The notes beneath the pieces were generated by a model. That model was not told the DNA's origin and made no database searches. It worked only from the letters and a program-made list of their open reading frames with translations. Of a stretch of 64,000 bases of DNA, positions 28,055 to 36,639 are shown one piece after another. This stretch comes from an uncultured Aliiroseovarius sp. (GTDB taxonomy: Bacteria > Pseudomonadota > Alphaproteobacteria > Rhodobacterales > Rhodobacteraceae): NCBI RefSeq assembly GCF_947497285.1, contig NZ_CANMFT010000005.1, positions 1-64,000 on the forward strand, given 5' to 3'. Position numbers and translations under genes: made by a program. Numbering within the stretch: position 1 is the stretch's first letter; each line of letters opens with the position of its first letter.

Positions 28055-28217
28055 TTGACGCCCAAGGCATTCCCATCTAAGTCACCCCATCCCTAATGGG
28101 AATCGGCGTGTGTTCGGGGGTCGCTCCCCTAGGCCGCCAGACCAGAAATTCAGCGCGGCCCGCAGGAAAAATCCGGCGGGCTTCCGTTGTGAAAAAAGGT
28201 TCCGGAGCTACGGAACC
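28055..28217 (+). promoter_or_regulatory. rpsM leader: -35-like element and two hairpins
   Basis: TTGACG (28055-28060) is a good -35, but the 17-bp-spaced hexamer is poor. Downstream are GCCCGC / GCGGGC (28158-28163 and 28176-28181) and the perfect GGTTCCG-GAGCTA-CGGAACC (28198-28217), ending 22 nt before the rpsM ATG. In enterobacteria this leader position is the S4 repressor site; homology here is not shown. Confidence 0.4.
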
Positions 28218-28239
28218 GCAACGAAAAGGAAAGTGACAC

Positions 28240-28608
28240 GTGGCACGTATCGCCGGCGTAAACATCCCGACCCACAAACGGGTCCCGATCGCCCTGACAT
28301 ATATCACCGGAATTGGTCATACTTCGGCCAAAGCCATTTGCGAAGCAGTCAAGATCGACGAAACCCGTCGTGTCAACGAACTGTCGGACGCGGAAGTCCT
28401 TGCCATTCGCGAGCACATTGACGCGACCTATTCCGTCGAAGGCGACCTGCGTCGTGAAACGCAGATGAACATCAAGCGTTTGATGGATCTTGGTTGCTAT
28501 CGCGGCCTGCGTCATCGCCGCAACCTCCCTGTGCGCGGTCAGCGTACTCACACCAACGCTCGTACCCGCAAAGGCCCCGCAAAGGCTATTGCCGGTAAGA
28601 AGAAATAA
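28240..28608 (+). CDS. rpsM: 30S ribosomal protein S13
   Basis: 122 residues. [22 protein letters not shown] and the C-terminal [27 protein letters not shown] are typical. Head of the alpha block; rpmJ is absent from this position, as usual in alphaproteobacteria. Confidence 0.98.
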   Translation: MARIAGVNIPTHKRVPIALTYITGIGHTSAKAICEAVKIDETRRVNELSDAEVLAIREHIDATYSVEGDLRRETQMNIKRLMDLGCYRGLRHRRNLPVRGQRTHTNARTRKGPAKAIAGKKK

Positions 28609-28623
28609 GGGAGGGTTTGACCA

Positions 28624-29013
28624 ATGGCTCGCGAAAAGACTCGTACCAAGCGTAAAGAGCGTAAGAACATTGCCTCTGGCGTTGCTCATGTGAACTCTTC
28701 GTTCAACAACACAAAGATCCTGATCTCGGACGTGCAAGGCAACGCAATTGCCTGGTCATCGGCTGGCACCATGGGCTTCAAGGGTTCGCGCAAATCGACC
28801 CCTTATGCGGCTCAGATGGCGGCAGAAGATGCTGGCAAGAAGGCCCAGGAACACGGCGTCAAGACGCTGGAAGTCGAAGTGCAAGGCCCCGGTTCGGGCC
28901 GTGAATCGGCTCTGCGTGCTTTGGCTGCTGTCGGCTTCAACATCACTTCGATCCGTGATGTGACCCCGATTGCCCACAACGGCTGCCGCCCGCCGAAGCG
29001 CCGCCGCGTATAA
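28624..29013 (+). CDS. rpsK: 30S ribosomal protein S11
   Basis: 129 residues. [24 protein letters not shown] and [42 protein letters not shown] are diagnostic of this platform protein. Confidence 0.98.
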   Translation: MAREKTRTKRKERKNIASGVAHVNSSFNNTKILISDVQGNAIAWSSAGTMGFKGSRKSTPYAAQMAAEDAGKKAQEHGVKTLEVEVQGPGSGRESALRALAAVGFNITSIRDVTPIAHNGCRPPKRRRV

Positions 29014-29023
29014 TCAAGTTTTC

Positions 29024-29102
29024 ACCGGGCTGCGATAGTCGCCGCCCGGTTTTCCGTCATTTTAACCTCGGGCGTCCTGCCCTTTGGACATGGGGACAGG
29101 AC
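29024..29102 (+). promoter_or_regulatory. Two hairpins between rpsK and rpoA
   Basis: ACCGGGC / GCCCGGT (29024-29030, 29044-29050) followed by TTTCC is terminator-like. GTCCTGCCC / GGG-A-CAGGAC (29074-29102) ends 6 nt before the GGAGGG ribosome binding site of rpoA. Could tune rpoA output relative to rpsM-rpsK. Confidence 0.4.
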
Positions 29103-29118
29103 TGGTATGGAGGGACGC

Positions 29119-30135
29119 ATGATCCATAAAAATTGGGCTGAATTGATCAAGCCGACACAGCTGGACATTAAGCCGGGCAATGATCCCGCACGGCAGGCAA
29201 CTGTTGTAGCCGAGCCGCTGGAGCGTGGCTTTGGTCTGACCTTGGGTAACGCCCTGCGCCGCGTGCTGATGAGCAGCCTGCAAGGTGCGGCCGTAACGTC
29301 GGTGCAGATCGACAACGTGCTGCACGAGTTTAGCTCGGTTGCCGGCGTGCGTGAAGACGTGACCGACATCGTTCTGAACCTCAAAGGTGTCGCGATCAAC
29401 ATGGAAGTCGAAGGGCCCAAGCGCCTGTCGATTTCAGCCAAAGGTCCGATGGTTGTTACCGCTGGTGACATCTCGGAAACCGCTGGCATTGAGATTCTGA
29501 ATAAAGATCACGTGATCTGTCACCTCGACGATGGCGCCGACCTGTTCATGGAACTGACCGTTAACACCGGTAAGGGCTATGTTGCGTCGGACAAGAACAA
29601 GCCGGAAGATGCGCCGATTGGCCTGATCCCGGTCGATGCGATCTATTCGCCGGTCAAGAAGGTCAGCTATGACGTTCAACCGACCCGTGAAGGTCAGGTT
29701 CTGGACTATGACAAGCTGACGCTGAAGCTGGAGACAGATGGGTCGGTCACCCCGGAAGACGCCGTGGCTTTTGCCGCGCGCATCGTTCAGGACCAACTGT
29801 CGATCTTCGTGAACTTCGACGAGCCGGAAGCGGCTGGTCGTCAGGACGAAGACGATGGGCTCGAGTTCAACCCGCTTCTGCTGAAGAAAGTGGACGAGCT
29901 GGAACTGTCTGTGCGTTCGGCAAACTGCCTGAAGAACGACAACATCGTGTATATTGGCGATTTGATCCAGAAAACCGAAGCCGAGATGCTTCGCACCCCG
30001 AACTTCGGCCGCAAGTCGCTGAACGAGATCAAGGAAGTGCTTTCGGGCATGGGTCTGCACCTCGGCATGGATGTCGAAGAATGGCCGCCTGAGAACATCG
30101 AAGAGCTTGCTAAGAAATTCGAAGATCAGTTCTGA
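29119..30135 (+). CDS. rpoA: DNA-directed RNA polymerase subunit alpha
   Basis: 338 residues. I start at [14 protein letters not shown] (29119) because GGAGGG lies 6-11 nt upstream; an ATG 12 bp earlier overlaps that ribosome binding site. N-terminal dimerisation domain with [19 protein letters not shown]-terminal domain with [19 protein letters not shown] and [16 protein letters not shown] (UP-element and activator contacts). A GGGGGCC / GGCCCCC hairpin (30144-30165) follows before rplQ. Confidence 0.98.
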   Translation: MIHKNWAELIKPTQLDIKPGNDPARQATVVAEPLERGFGLTLGNALRRVLMSSLQGAAVTSVQIDNVLHEFSSVAGVREDVTDIVLNLKGVAINMEVEGPKRLSISAKGPMVVTAGDISETAGIEILNKDHVICHLDDGADLFMELTVNTGKGYVASDKNKPEDAPIGLIPVDAIYSPVKKVSYDVQPTREGQVLDYDKLTLKLETDGSVTPEDAVAFAARIVQDQLSIFVNFDEPEAAGRQDEDDGLEFNPLLLKKVDELELSVRSANCLKNDNIVYIGDLIQKTEAEMLRTPNFGRKSLNEIKEVLSGMGLHLGMDVEEWPPENIEELAKKFEDQF

Positions 30136-30285
30136 TCATCGACGGGGGCCGGGTTTCTGGCCCCCCACATGCCCGCACTTGGCGGGGAACATCTGGGCGA
30201 TCCTGCCCCAAGGAGAGGGACCGACACGCATCGGTTCTCAGACAAAGCACCGCTCGTTCAAGAGCACCAAAGAAGGATTAAGAAA

Positions 30286-30708
30286 ATGCGTCACGCTCGT
30301 GGTTACCGCCGCCTGAATCGCACACATGAACACCGCAAAGCGATGTTCGCAAATATGGCTGGTTCGCTGATCGAACACGAACAGATCAAAACGACCCTGC
30401 CGAAAGCAAAAGAACTGCGCCCGATCATTGAAAAAATGATCACGCTGGCCAAACGCGGTGACGTTCACGCCCGTCGTCAGGCTGCGTCGCGTCTGAAGCA
30501 AGACCAGCACGTCGCCAAATTGTTCGACGTTCTGGGCCCGCGCTTCGCTGAGCGCCAAGGTGGTTATGTTCGCGTTCTGAAAGCTGGCTTCCGTTATGGC
30601 GACATGGCGCCGATGGCGATCATCGAATTCGTTGACCGCGATGCCGACGCCAAAGGCGCTGCTGATCGTGCCCGCCTTGAGGCAGAGGAAGAAGCGGAAA
30701 ACGCTTAA
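30286..30708 (+). CDS. rplQ: 50S ribosomal protein L17
   Basis: 140 residues from [21 protein letters not shown] (30286), preceded by AAGAAGGATTAAGAAA; the longer frame to 30169 covers intergenic hairpin sequence. The C-terminal Glu/Ala-rich tail is normal for the group. Last gene of the alpha block. Confidence 0.97.
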   Translation: MRHARGYRRLNRTHEHRKAMFANMAGSLIEHEQIKTTLPKAKELRPIIEKMITLAKRGDVHARRQAASRLKQDQHVAKLFDVLGPRFAERQGGYVRVLKAGFRYGDMAPMAIIEFVDRDADAKGAADRARLEAEEEAENA

Positions 30709-30737
30709 GCACTTCGCCGATTTGTTCGGTTTTCTTG

Positions 30738-30768
30738 AACCCCGCGCTCTTGTTGGCGCGGGGTTTTT
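30738..30768 (+). terminator. Rho-independent terminator after rplQ
   Basis: AACCCCGCGC / GCGCGGGGTT with an 8-nt loop and T tract. Confidence 0.93.
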
Positions 30769-30919
30769 CGTTGCAAAGGGGCGGCATCGCGCGCGCGTTG
30801 AATTCGACGCCTTTTCGAGCGATGAGGCCAAAAAGGCGTTAAAATACAATTAATGGTTGTTTGACTTTGCCCCCACTGTCTAAAAGGATAGGTGCAGGGG
30901 TTTGGGGATCGAACCATCA

Positions 30920-31531
30920 ATGGAAGAACATTTTGGACTGGATCAGGGGTTGGCCAAGTTGTCCGACTTGGCGCCAAAGGGCTATGCTCTGGGGCTGCAT
31001 ATTCGCTATGCCTCGGCGCATATCATGATCCAAACCTACGACCCGCGTTGGAGCCAGATTTACACCGAAAAGGGCTATATGCTTGCGGATCCAATGGTTT
31101 TCTGGGGGTTTGGCAATGCCGGCACCATCCGGTGGAGCGAACTTGACCTGCCCGACCCTCATGGGATTTTGGCGCAAGCGGCCAACTTTGGCTTGAAATA
31201 CGGTATAGCGGTGGCACACGGCCCCACCTCGTCGCGCACCATTTGTGGTTTTGCGCGCGAAGATCGGGAATTTTCCGACGCAGAGATCGCTACGATCCAC
31301 CAAATCGTTTGTGACCTACATGATAGATCCACGCCGCCCGAGCAACTGACAGCGGCACAGCGCATGGCGTTGCGGCTGATCGCCAAGGGCAGCCGCCACG
31401 CTGAAGCGGCCGCGTTGCTTGGCATATCGGAAAGCGCATTCAAAGCGCGGTTGCGCAGCGCGCGCGAGCGGCTGTTTGTGCGCACGACCGCCGAAGCCAT
31501 TCAGCGCGCGCAGGAATACAATCTGCTCTAA
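30920..31531 (+). CDS. LuxR-family regulator with autoinducer-binding domain (LuxR solo)
   Basis: 203 residues from ATG 30920 (TTG 30902 possible). The N-terminal domain shows quorum-sensing ligand-pocket residues in the expected order: WSQIYTEKGYMLADPM (Trp, Tyr, Asp-Pro), the later Trp in IRWSEL and Gly in GLKYGIAVAHGP. C-terminal LuxR HTH: LTAAQRMALRLIAKGSRHAEAAALLGISESAFKARL (about 145-180). No luxI-type synthase is visible within the window, so it is a solo here. It sits between the rplQ terminator and rarA, 60 bp upstream of the latter. Confidence 0.88.
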   Translation: MEEHFGLDQGLAKLSDLAPKGYALGLHIRYASAHIMIQTYDPRWSQIYTEKGYMLADPMVFWGFGNAGTIRWSELDLPDPHGILAQAANFGLKYGIAVAHGPTSSRTICGFAREDREFSDAEIATIHQIVCDLHDRSTPPEQLTAAQRMALRLIAKGSRHAEAAALLGISESAFKARLRSARERLFVRTTAEAIQRAQEYNLL

Positions 31532-31591
31532 CGCAGCCAAACCGCATCATTACATCTTTCAACCGGTGGCGCGGCCCCTTAGATTTGCTCT

Positions 31592-32914
31592 ATGGCAGAT
31601 CTGTTCGATACCACGGAAAATGACACGCAACGTGAGGGCGGCAAACCCGCCCCGCGGCCGCTTGCGGATCGATTGCGCCCTCAGTCGTTGGGTGACGTGA
31701 TCGGGCAGGAGCAAGTTTTGGGGCCGGATGCGCCGTTGGGCACCATGTTGGCGTCAGGCAGCCTTGGGTCATTGATTCTTTGGGGTCCGCCGGGGGTTGG
31801 CAAAACGACGATAGCGCGCCTGCTCGCGCGCGAAACCGATCTGCATTTCATCCAGATCAGCGCGATTTTCACCGGTGTGCCCGAGCTGCGCAAGGTTTTC
31901 GAAGCAGCCCGTCACCGCCGGTCCAACGGGCAGGGCACGCTGTTGTTCGTTGACGAAATCCATCGTTTTAACAAGGCGCAGCAAGATGGGTTTCTGCCGC
32001 ATATGGAGGATGGCACCATCCTTCTGGTCGGCGCCACGACTGAAAACCCATCGTTCGAGCTGAACGCGGCTGTCTTGTCGCGCGCGCAGGTCTTGGTGTT
32101 GAAGCGTTTGACGCTCGCGGATCTTGAACGTCTGGTTCAGCGGGCAGAGCAGGAATTGGGGCAGGCGCTACCGCTGACAGGCGAGGCGCGCGAAGCCTTG
32201 CTTGAAATGGCGGACGGAGACGGTCGGGCCCTTTTGAACCTGGTCGAACAAGTGGCAGCCTGGAATGTTGACGAAAAGCTGGATGTCGCAGGGCTGTCGT
32301 CCCGGCTGATGCGCCGCGCGGCCATCTATGACAAGTCCGGGGATGAGCATTTCAACCTGATATCGGCCCTGCACAAATCTGTGCGCGGCTCGGACCCGGA
32401 TGCGGCGCTTTACTGGTTGGCGCGGATGCTGACCGGGGGCGAAGACCCCCGCTATTTGGCGCGGCGCATCACGCGGATGGCGGTCGAAGATATCGGGCTG
32501 GCAGACCTTCAAGCCCATCGCGTGTGTCTTGATGCATGGGAAACCTACGAACGTCTTGGCAGCCCTGAAGGAGAGTTGGCACTGGCACAGGCCGTCGCCT
32601 ATCTGGCATTGGCACCGAAATCGAACGCTGCCTATGCCGCTTACAAATCGGCAATGTCAGCGGCGAAAAAAACCGGATCAGAGCCGCCGCCCAGTCACAT
32701 CCTGAACGCGCCAACCCAGTTGATGAAGGATCAGGGCTTTGGCGAAGGCTATGCCTATGATCACGATGCGCCGGACGGATTTTCCGGCCAGAACTACTTT
32801 CCCGACGGGATGAAGCGCGGTGTCTATTACCTACCGGTTGAGCGCGGGTTCGAGCGGGAATTGAAGAAGCGCGTCGATTATTTTGCGCGCCTGAGGGCGA
32901 AGCGCAGCGAATAA
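31592..32914 (+). CDS. rarA: Replication-associated recombination protein A
   Basis: 440-residue AAA+ ATPase related to clamp loaders, acting at stalled forks. Walker A GPPGVGKTTIARLLA (about 66-80), Walker B LLFVDEIHRFNKAQQD, sensor 1 LVGATTENPSFELN, sensor 2 region; C-terminal MgsA tetramerisation domain with RAAIYDKSGDEHFNLISALHKSVRGSDPD and YLPVERGFERE. Complete. Heads a plus-strand run of six genes. Confidence 0.96.
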   Translation: MADLFDTTENDTQREGGKPAPRPLADRLRPQSLGDVIGQEQVLGPDAPLGTMLASGSLGSLILWGPPGVGKTTIARLLARETDLHFIQISAIFTGVPELRKVFEAARHRRSNGQGTLLFVDEIHRFNKAQQDGFLPHMEDGTILLVGATTENPSFELNAAVLSRAQVLVLKRLTLADLERLVQRAEQELGQALPLTGEAREALLEMADGDGRALLNLVEQVAAWNVDEKLDVAGLSSRLMRRAAIYDKSGDEHFNLISALHKSVRGSDPDAALYWLARMLTGGEDPRYLARRITRMAVEDIGLADLQAHRVCLDAWETYERLGSPEGELALAQAVAYLALAPKSNAAYAAYKSAMSAAKKTGSEPPPSHILNAPTQLMKDQGFGEGYAYDHDAPDGFSGQNYFPDGMKRGVYYLPVERGFERELKKRVDYFARLRAKRSE

Positions 32915-32958
32915 GTGCGGGCGCAAGGCGGCAAGCCAAATGGAAAGAAAGAGCCACG

Positions 32959-33552
32959 ATGGAACATAGCGCACCTAAAAAACGGATATGGGACCCGGTC
33001 ACACGCCTGTTTCACTGGTCGCTGGTCATTGCTGTCGTGACGGGTTGGTCCCTGGGTCGGTTTGGCCCGACGGTTCTGTCCTTGCATTATTACATGGGCT
33101 ACACCGTCGCTGGCTTGTTGGCTCTGCGGCTCTATTGGGGCTTTCGGGGGCCTAAGCCGATCCGCTTTCGGTCGTTCATCTACGGGCCACGCGCCACATG
33201 GGCCTATGTCAAACGCATGACAAAACGCGTGCCAAGCCATTGGCCGGGACATAACCCGGTTGGCGCCTTATCGGTCTTTGCGATGCTGGCGGTTTTGGCG
33301 CTGCAAGTGGGGACGGGGCTGTTTGCTGATCCCGATGATTTCGTGAATGCCGGACCGCTTGCCGGTTGGGTGGATTTTGACACCGCGCGCTGGGCGGCAA
33401 ACACGCACCGGCTTTCTTCCAAGCTCCTGTTGGCCCTTGTGGTCCTGCATCTTGGCGCAATTCTGTATTACCGCTTTTGGAAAGGCGAGGATCTGGTCCG
33501 CCCTATGATCACCGGCTGGAAAGAAGTGCGCGAGGACCACCCTGAGGCCTAG
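32959..33552 (+). CDS. Cytochrome b561-like membrane protein
   Basis: 197 residues with about four transmembrane helices. Candidate heme b ligands: His in RLFHWSLVIAV (helix 1), LHYYMGYTVAG (helix 2), ANTHRLSSK and VVLHLGAILYYRF (helix 4), the arrangement of the Ni/Fe-hydrogenase/cytochrome b561 di-heme family. Likely shuttles electrons between quinol and a periplasmic partner that is not encoded next to it. AAAGAAAGAGCC precedes the start. Confidence 0.9.
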   Translation: MEHSAPKKRIWDPVTRLFHWSLVIAVVTGWSLGRFGPTVLSLHYYMGYTVAGLLALRLYWGFRGPKPIRFRSFIYGPRATWAYVKRMTKRVPSHWPGHNPVGALSVFAMLAVLALQVGTGLFADPDDFVNAGPLAGWVDFDTARWAANTHRLSSKLLLALVVLHLGAILYYRFWKGEDLVRPMITGWKEVREDHPEA

Positions 33553-33606
33553 CCAAAAACAGACGCAATGCTTGACAACCGGCCCCGTGCATCCGAGTTA
33601 AGCCCC

Positions 33607-33984
33607 ATGATGACACCCCTTCTTCAAGTCGCTCTTGGTGGCGCGATTGGCGCTTCGGCCCGGTATTTGACCGGAAACGCGGTGACGCGGGCGCTGGGGC
33701 ATGGCTTTCCTGCGGGAACGATGGTTGTGAATGTGCTTGGCTCGATCCTGATGGGTGTTCTGGTTGTGGTCTTGGCGCGTAAGGGGGGACAAGCTGCGGC
33801 GCCATTCCTGATGACCGGGGTGCTTGGCGGCTTCACCACCTTTTCTGCTTTTTCGCTGGACGCGGTCACGTTGTTTGAACGTGGCCAGATCGGAACGGCA
33901 AGCGGTTATGTGGTCGGCTCGGTGGTGCTGTCTCTTCTTGGGTTTTTGGGCGGGCTATTCGTGGCCCGAATGGTACTGGCATGA
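33607..33984 (+). CDS. crcB: Fluoride efflux channel CrcB/FluC
   Basis: 125 residues, four transmembrane helices. Signature GGAIGASARYLTG, NVLGSILMGVL (pore Asn) and GVLGGFTTFSAFSLDAV (Phe box, Na+ site). Start at one of two tandem ATGs (33607/33610). Overlaps rluC by ATGA. No fluoride riboswitch was seen upstream. Confidence 0.93.
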   Translation: MMTPLLQVALGGAIGASARYLTGNAVTRALGHGFPAGTMVVNVLGSILMGVLVVVLARKGGQAAAPFLMTGVLGGFTTFSAFSLDAVTLFERGQIGTASGYVVGSVVLSLLGFLGGLFVARMVLA

Positions 33985-35030
33985 GCGGTGTTCAAACGAT
34001 CACGGTCGCCGAAGATGAAGCCGAACAGCGGCTTGACCGCTGGGTGCGGCGCAACTTCCCACATGTCGGGCAGGGGCGAATTGAGAAGGCATGTCGCAAG
34101 GGCGAAATCCGGGTTGATGGTGCCAAGGTCAAACCGTCGTCGCGGGTTGGACCGGGGACTGAGGTGCGCTTGCCGCCCCTGCCGGATGCCGGAGAAGATC
34201 GAGACCGGCCCAAGCCGCAACCCCGTGTGTCGGACGCCGATGCGAAACTTATCCAAAGCTGCGTTCTGTATCGTGACGAGCATATCATCGCGCTGAACAA
34301 ACCGCCCGGCCTGCCCAGTCAGGGTGGCAGCAAGCAGACCCGCCACGTAGACGGGCTGGCCGAGGCGCTGAAATTTGGCCGCGAGGACAAGCCACGTCTT
34401 GTGCACCGGCTCGACAAAGACACGTCGGGCGTACTGCTTCTGGCCCGCACACAGAAAATGGCCGGAGAGCTGACGCAAGCCTTTCGTGCACGCGACACCC
34501 GCAAGATCTATTGGGCGCTTGTTGCCGGTGTGCCGCAACCGCGTTGGGGAACGCTGCGCTGGGGGCTGGTCAAGGCGCCGGGTCATGGCGGCAAGGGCGA
34601 GGCTGAAAAGATGATCTGCGTGCATCCGCGCCATGTCGATGAAACCCCCGGTGCAAAGCGCGCAACCACGGATTACGCCGTGTTGACGACGCTCGCCAGC
34701 CGCGCTGCATGGGTGGCGCTGGTGCCTGTCACTGGGCGAACCCACCAATTGCGCGCCCATATGGCTGAACTGGGTCACCCGATCGCGGGTGACGGAAAAT
34801 ATGGTGGGTCCAGTCAGGAAAACCTTGGTGATGGGTGGGGTGCCCAACTGGGTGGCGAGCTGTCGAAGAAGCTGCACCTTCATGCACGCTCGATCAGCTT
34901 TACCCATCCGGCCACAGGCAAGCCCGTGACCATCACCGCGCCGCTGCCCGATCACATGCAGCGCACGTGGGACTACATGGGCTGGCAAGACGGTGATGTG
35001 CCTGCCGATCCATTTGAGGATCTGGAATGA
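33981..35030 (+). CDS. rluC: 23S rRNA pseudouridine synthase RluC-type
   Basis: 349 residues. S4 RNA-binding domain at the N terminus (QRLDRWVRRNFPHVGQGRIEKACRKGEIRVDG), then the RluA catalytic core with Asp in HRLDKDTSGVLLLAR (motif II), GRTHQLRAHMAELGHPIAGDGKYG (motif III), and KLHLHARSISFTHP. Presumably modifies U955/2504/2580 by analogy with E. coli RluC; site specificity cannot be told from the sequence alone. Overlaps the HAD gene by ATGA. Confidence 0.93.
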   Translation: MSGVQTITVAEDEAEQRLDRWVRRNFPHVGQGRIEKACRKGEIRVDGAKVKPSSRVGPGTEVRLPPLPDAGEDRDRPKPQPRVSDADAKLIQSCVLYRDEHIIALNKPPGLPSQGGSKQTRHVDGLAEALKFGREDKPRLVHRLDKDTSGVLLLARTQKMAGELTQAFRARDTRKIYWALVAGVPQPRWGTLRWGLVKAPGHGGKGEAEKMICVHPRHVDETPGAKRATTDYAVLTTLASRAAWVALVPVTGRTHQLRAHMAELGHPIAGDGKYGGSSQENLGDGWGAQLGGELSKKLHLHARSISFTHPATGKPVTITAPLPDHMQRTWDYMGWQDGDVPADPFEDLE

Positions 35031-35716
35031 CGGAAACGCCCTTGCGTCTTGTGGTGTTCGACGTAGACGGCACCCTGATCGACAGTCAGGACTTCATCGT
35101 CGAGGCAATGAACCGTGCCTTTGGCGAAATGGGAGTGCCCCTGCCTACGCGGGCCGAGGTGCTGGCAATCGTGGGTTTGTCGCTTGATCAAGCCATCGGG
35201 CGACTTGTACCTGCGATGTCGAAGGCCGACGTGGCAATCGCCGCTCAGCGATACAAGGACATGTTCATCAAATTGCGCGCCGAAAAAGGGGGCGAGGCTG
35301 CCGCCCCACTATACCCCGGTGCGCGTGCTGCACTGGAACAGCTTCACGCGCAGGATGAGGTGCTGCTTGGCGTCGCAACTGGCAAGGCGCGGCGCGGGCT
35401 TGACCACGCCTATGACGCGCACGATTTGCGCCACTTCTTCATGACCAGCCAAACAGCCGACGACCATCCTTCGAAACCTCATCCGTCCATGCTTCATGCT
35501 GCGCTGAAGGAAACGGGCGCCGAGGCGGTTCAGGCCGTGATGATCGGCGACACGAGCTTCGATATCGAGATGGGACACGCCGCAGGTTTTCGCACGATTG
35601 GTGTGACATGGGGCTATCACCCGCGTGAAGGGCTTTTGGCCGCTGGCGCCGATCTGTTGATCGAGGCGTTTGACGAACTGCCGGCTGCGCTGGCACAGCT
35701 TTGGGGGCAGGGATGA
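35027..35716 (+). CDS. HAD-family hydrolase, phosphoglycolate-phosphatase-like
   Basis: 229 residues. HAD motif I VVFDVDGTLIDSQ (nucleophile and acid Asp), motif II GVATGKARRG, motif III Lys in HPSKPHPSM, motif IV IGDTSFDIEMGHAAG. Subfamily IA (GPH-like); the actual substrate could be 2-phosphoglycolate or another small phosphate ester. Coupled on both sides by ATGA overlaps. Confidence 0.92.
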   Translation: MTETPLRLVVFDVDGTLIDSQDFIVEAMNRAFGEMGVPLPTRAEVLAIVGLSLDQAIGRLVPAMSKADVAIAAQRYKDMFIKLRAEKGGEAAAPLYPGARAALEQLHAQDEVLLGVATGKARRGLDHAYDAHDLRHFFMTSQTADDHPSKPHPSMLHAALKETGAEAVQAVMIGDTSFDIEMGHAAGFRTIGVTWGYHPREGLLAAGADLLIEAFDELPAALAQLWGQG

Positions 35717-36429
35717 GCGTTTGGACAGCGAAACGGTTTTGGAACCACGCAGACACCATCAAGGTCGATGGGGGTTATTCCGTCGAACTTGACGGTCGTT
35801 CTGTCAAAACGCCGGCCAAAGCCCCGCTTGTCGTGCCAACCCATACCTTAGCCCAAGCGATTGCAAACGAATGGGACGCGCAGGTCGAAATCATCGACCC
35901 GGCGATGATGCCCGTGACTCGCACGGCAAATTCGGCGATCGACAAGGTGGCGGTTCAATTCAAGGACGTGGCCGAAATGCTGGCCGCCTATGGCGACAGT
36001 GATTTGCTGTGCTATCGCGCGACTTCGCCGGCAGAGCTTGTGCAGCGTCAGGCAGATCAATGGGATCCGGTTCTTGACTGGGCAAAACAGGCATTGAGTG
36101 CGCATCTGGTGCCCGTTGCGGGCGTGATGCACCAGCCCCAATCTGCGAGTGCATTGGTGCCTTTGAAAGATCGTGTCCACAGACTGACGAATTTTGAACT
36201 CGCGGCTTTCCACGATCTCGTGGCGATTTCTGGTTCGCTGGTGCTGGCACTGGCCGTTGTGGACGAATATCTGCCCGTAGAACACGCATGGAAGATCGCT
36301 CGGCTGGATGAGGCTTGGCAAGAAGAACAGTGGGGAAGCGACGAAGAGGCATCTGCGCTTTCTGAAAAGAAACGTGCCGACTTTGTGAACGCCGCTTGGT
36401 TTTTTCGGGCCTGTAGCCGCGAAACATAA
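35713..36429 (+). CDS. ATP12-family chaperone for F1-ATPase assembly
   Basis: 238 residues from ATG 35713, which overlaps the HAD stop. N-terminal KRFWNHADTIKVDGGYSVELDGRSVKTP and the central ISGSLVLALAVVDEYLPVEHAW motif with EEQWGSDEEA identify the ATP12 family, which assists alpha/beta subunit assembly in mitochondria and alphaproteobacteria. Ends this operon; the following 210 bp is the bztA promoter region. Confidence 0.93.
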   Translation: MSVWTAKRFWNHADTIKVDGGYSVELDGRSVKTPAKAPLVVPTHTLAQAIANEWDAQVEIIDPAMMPVTRTANSAIDKVAVQFKDVAEMLAAYGDSDLLCYRATSPAELVQRQADQWDPVLDWAKQALSAHLVPVAGVMHQPQSASALVPLKDRVHRLTNFELAAFHDLVAISGSLVLALAVVDEYLPVEHAWKIARLDEAWQEEQWGSDEEASALSEKKRADFVNAAWFFRACSRET

Positions 36430-36440
36430 CGCAACCAATA

Positions 36441-36533
36441 CCTTAGGTTAGGCTAACATTGTATCTTTCCCTTAGGTTAATCATCTCAATTGATGATGTT
36501 ACCCTTGACGAAAACAAATCAAATCTTTCAAAC
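36441..36533 (+). promoter_or_regulatory. bztA upstream control region
   Basis: Contains the direct repeat CCTTAGGTTA (36441-36450 and 36470-36479), GTTAG-G-CTAAC (36447-36457), the dyad ATCATC-N6-GATGAT (36480-36497) and TTGACG (36505-36510) as a candidate -35 with a weak -10 around 36528. It looks like a regulated promoter; which regulator binds is unknown. Confidence 0.4.
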
Positions 36534-36639
36534 TCTTTCCCATGTTGAGAGGGGTCTTTCCTTTCGCAAACATGACCGCAGTCACAACGGCTGCTTAATG
36601 ACCCGAAACTGCGGGTAAAATATTCAGGAAGAGGTAAAC

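Noticed and set aside
33906-34988. 360-codon minus-strand ORF antisense to rluC
   Set aside because: rluC has S4 and RluA motifs and operon overlaps on both sides.
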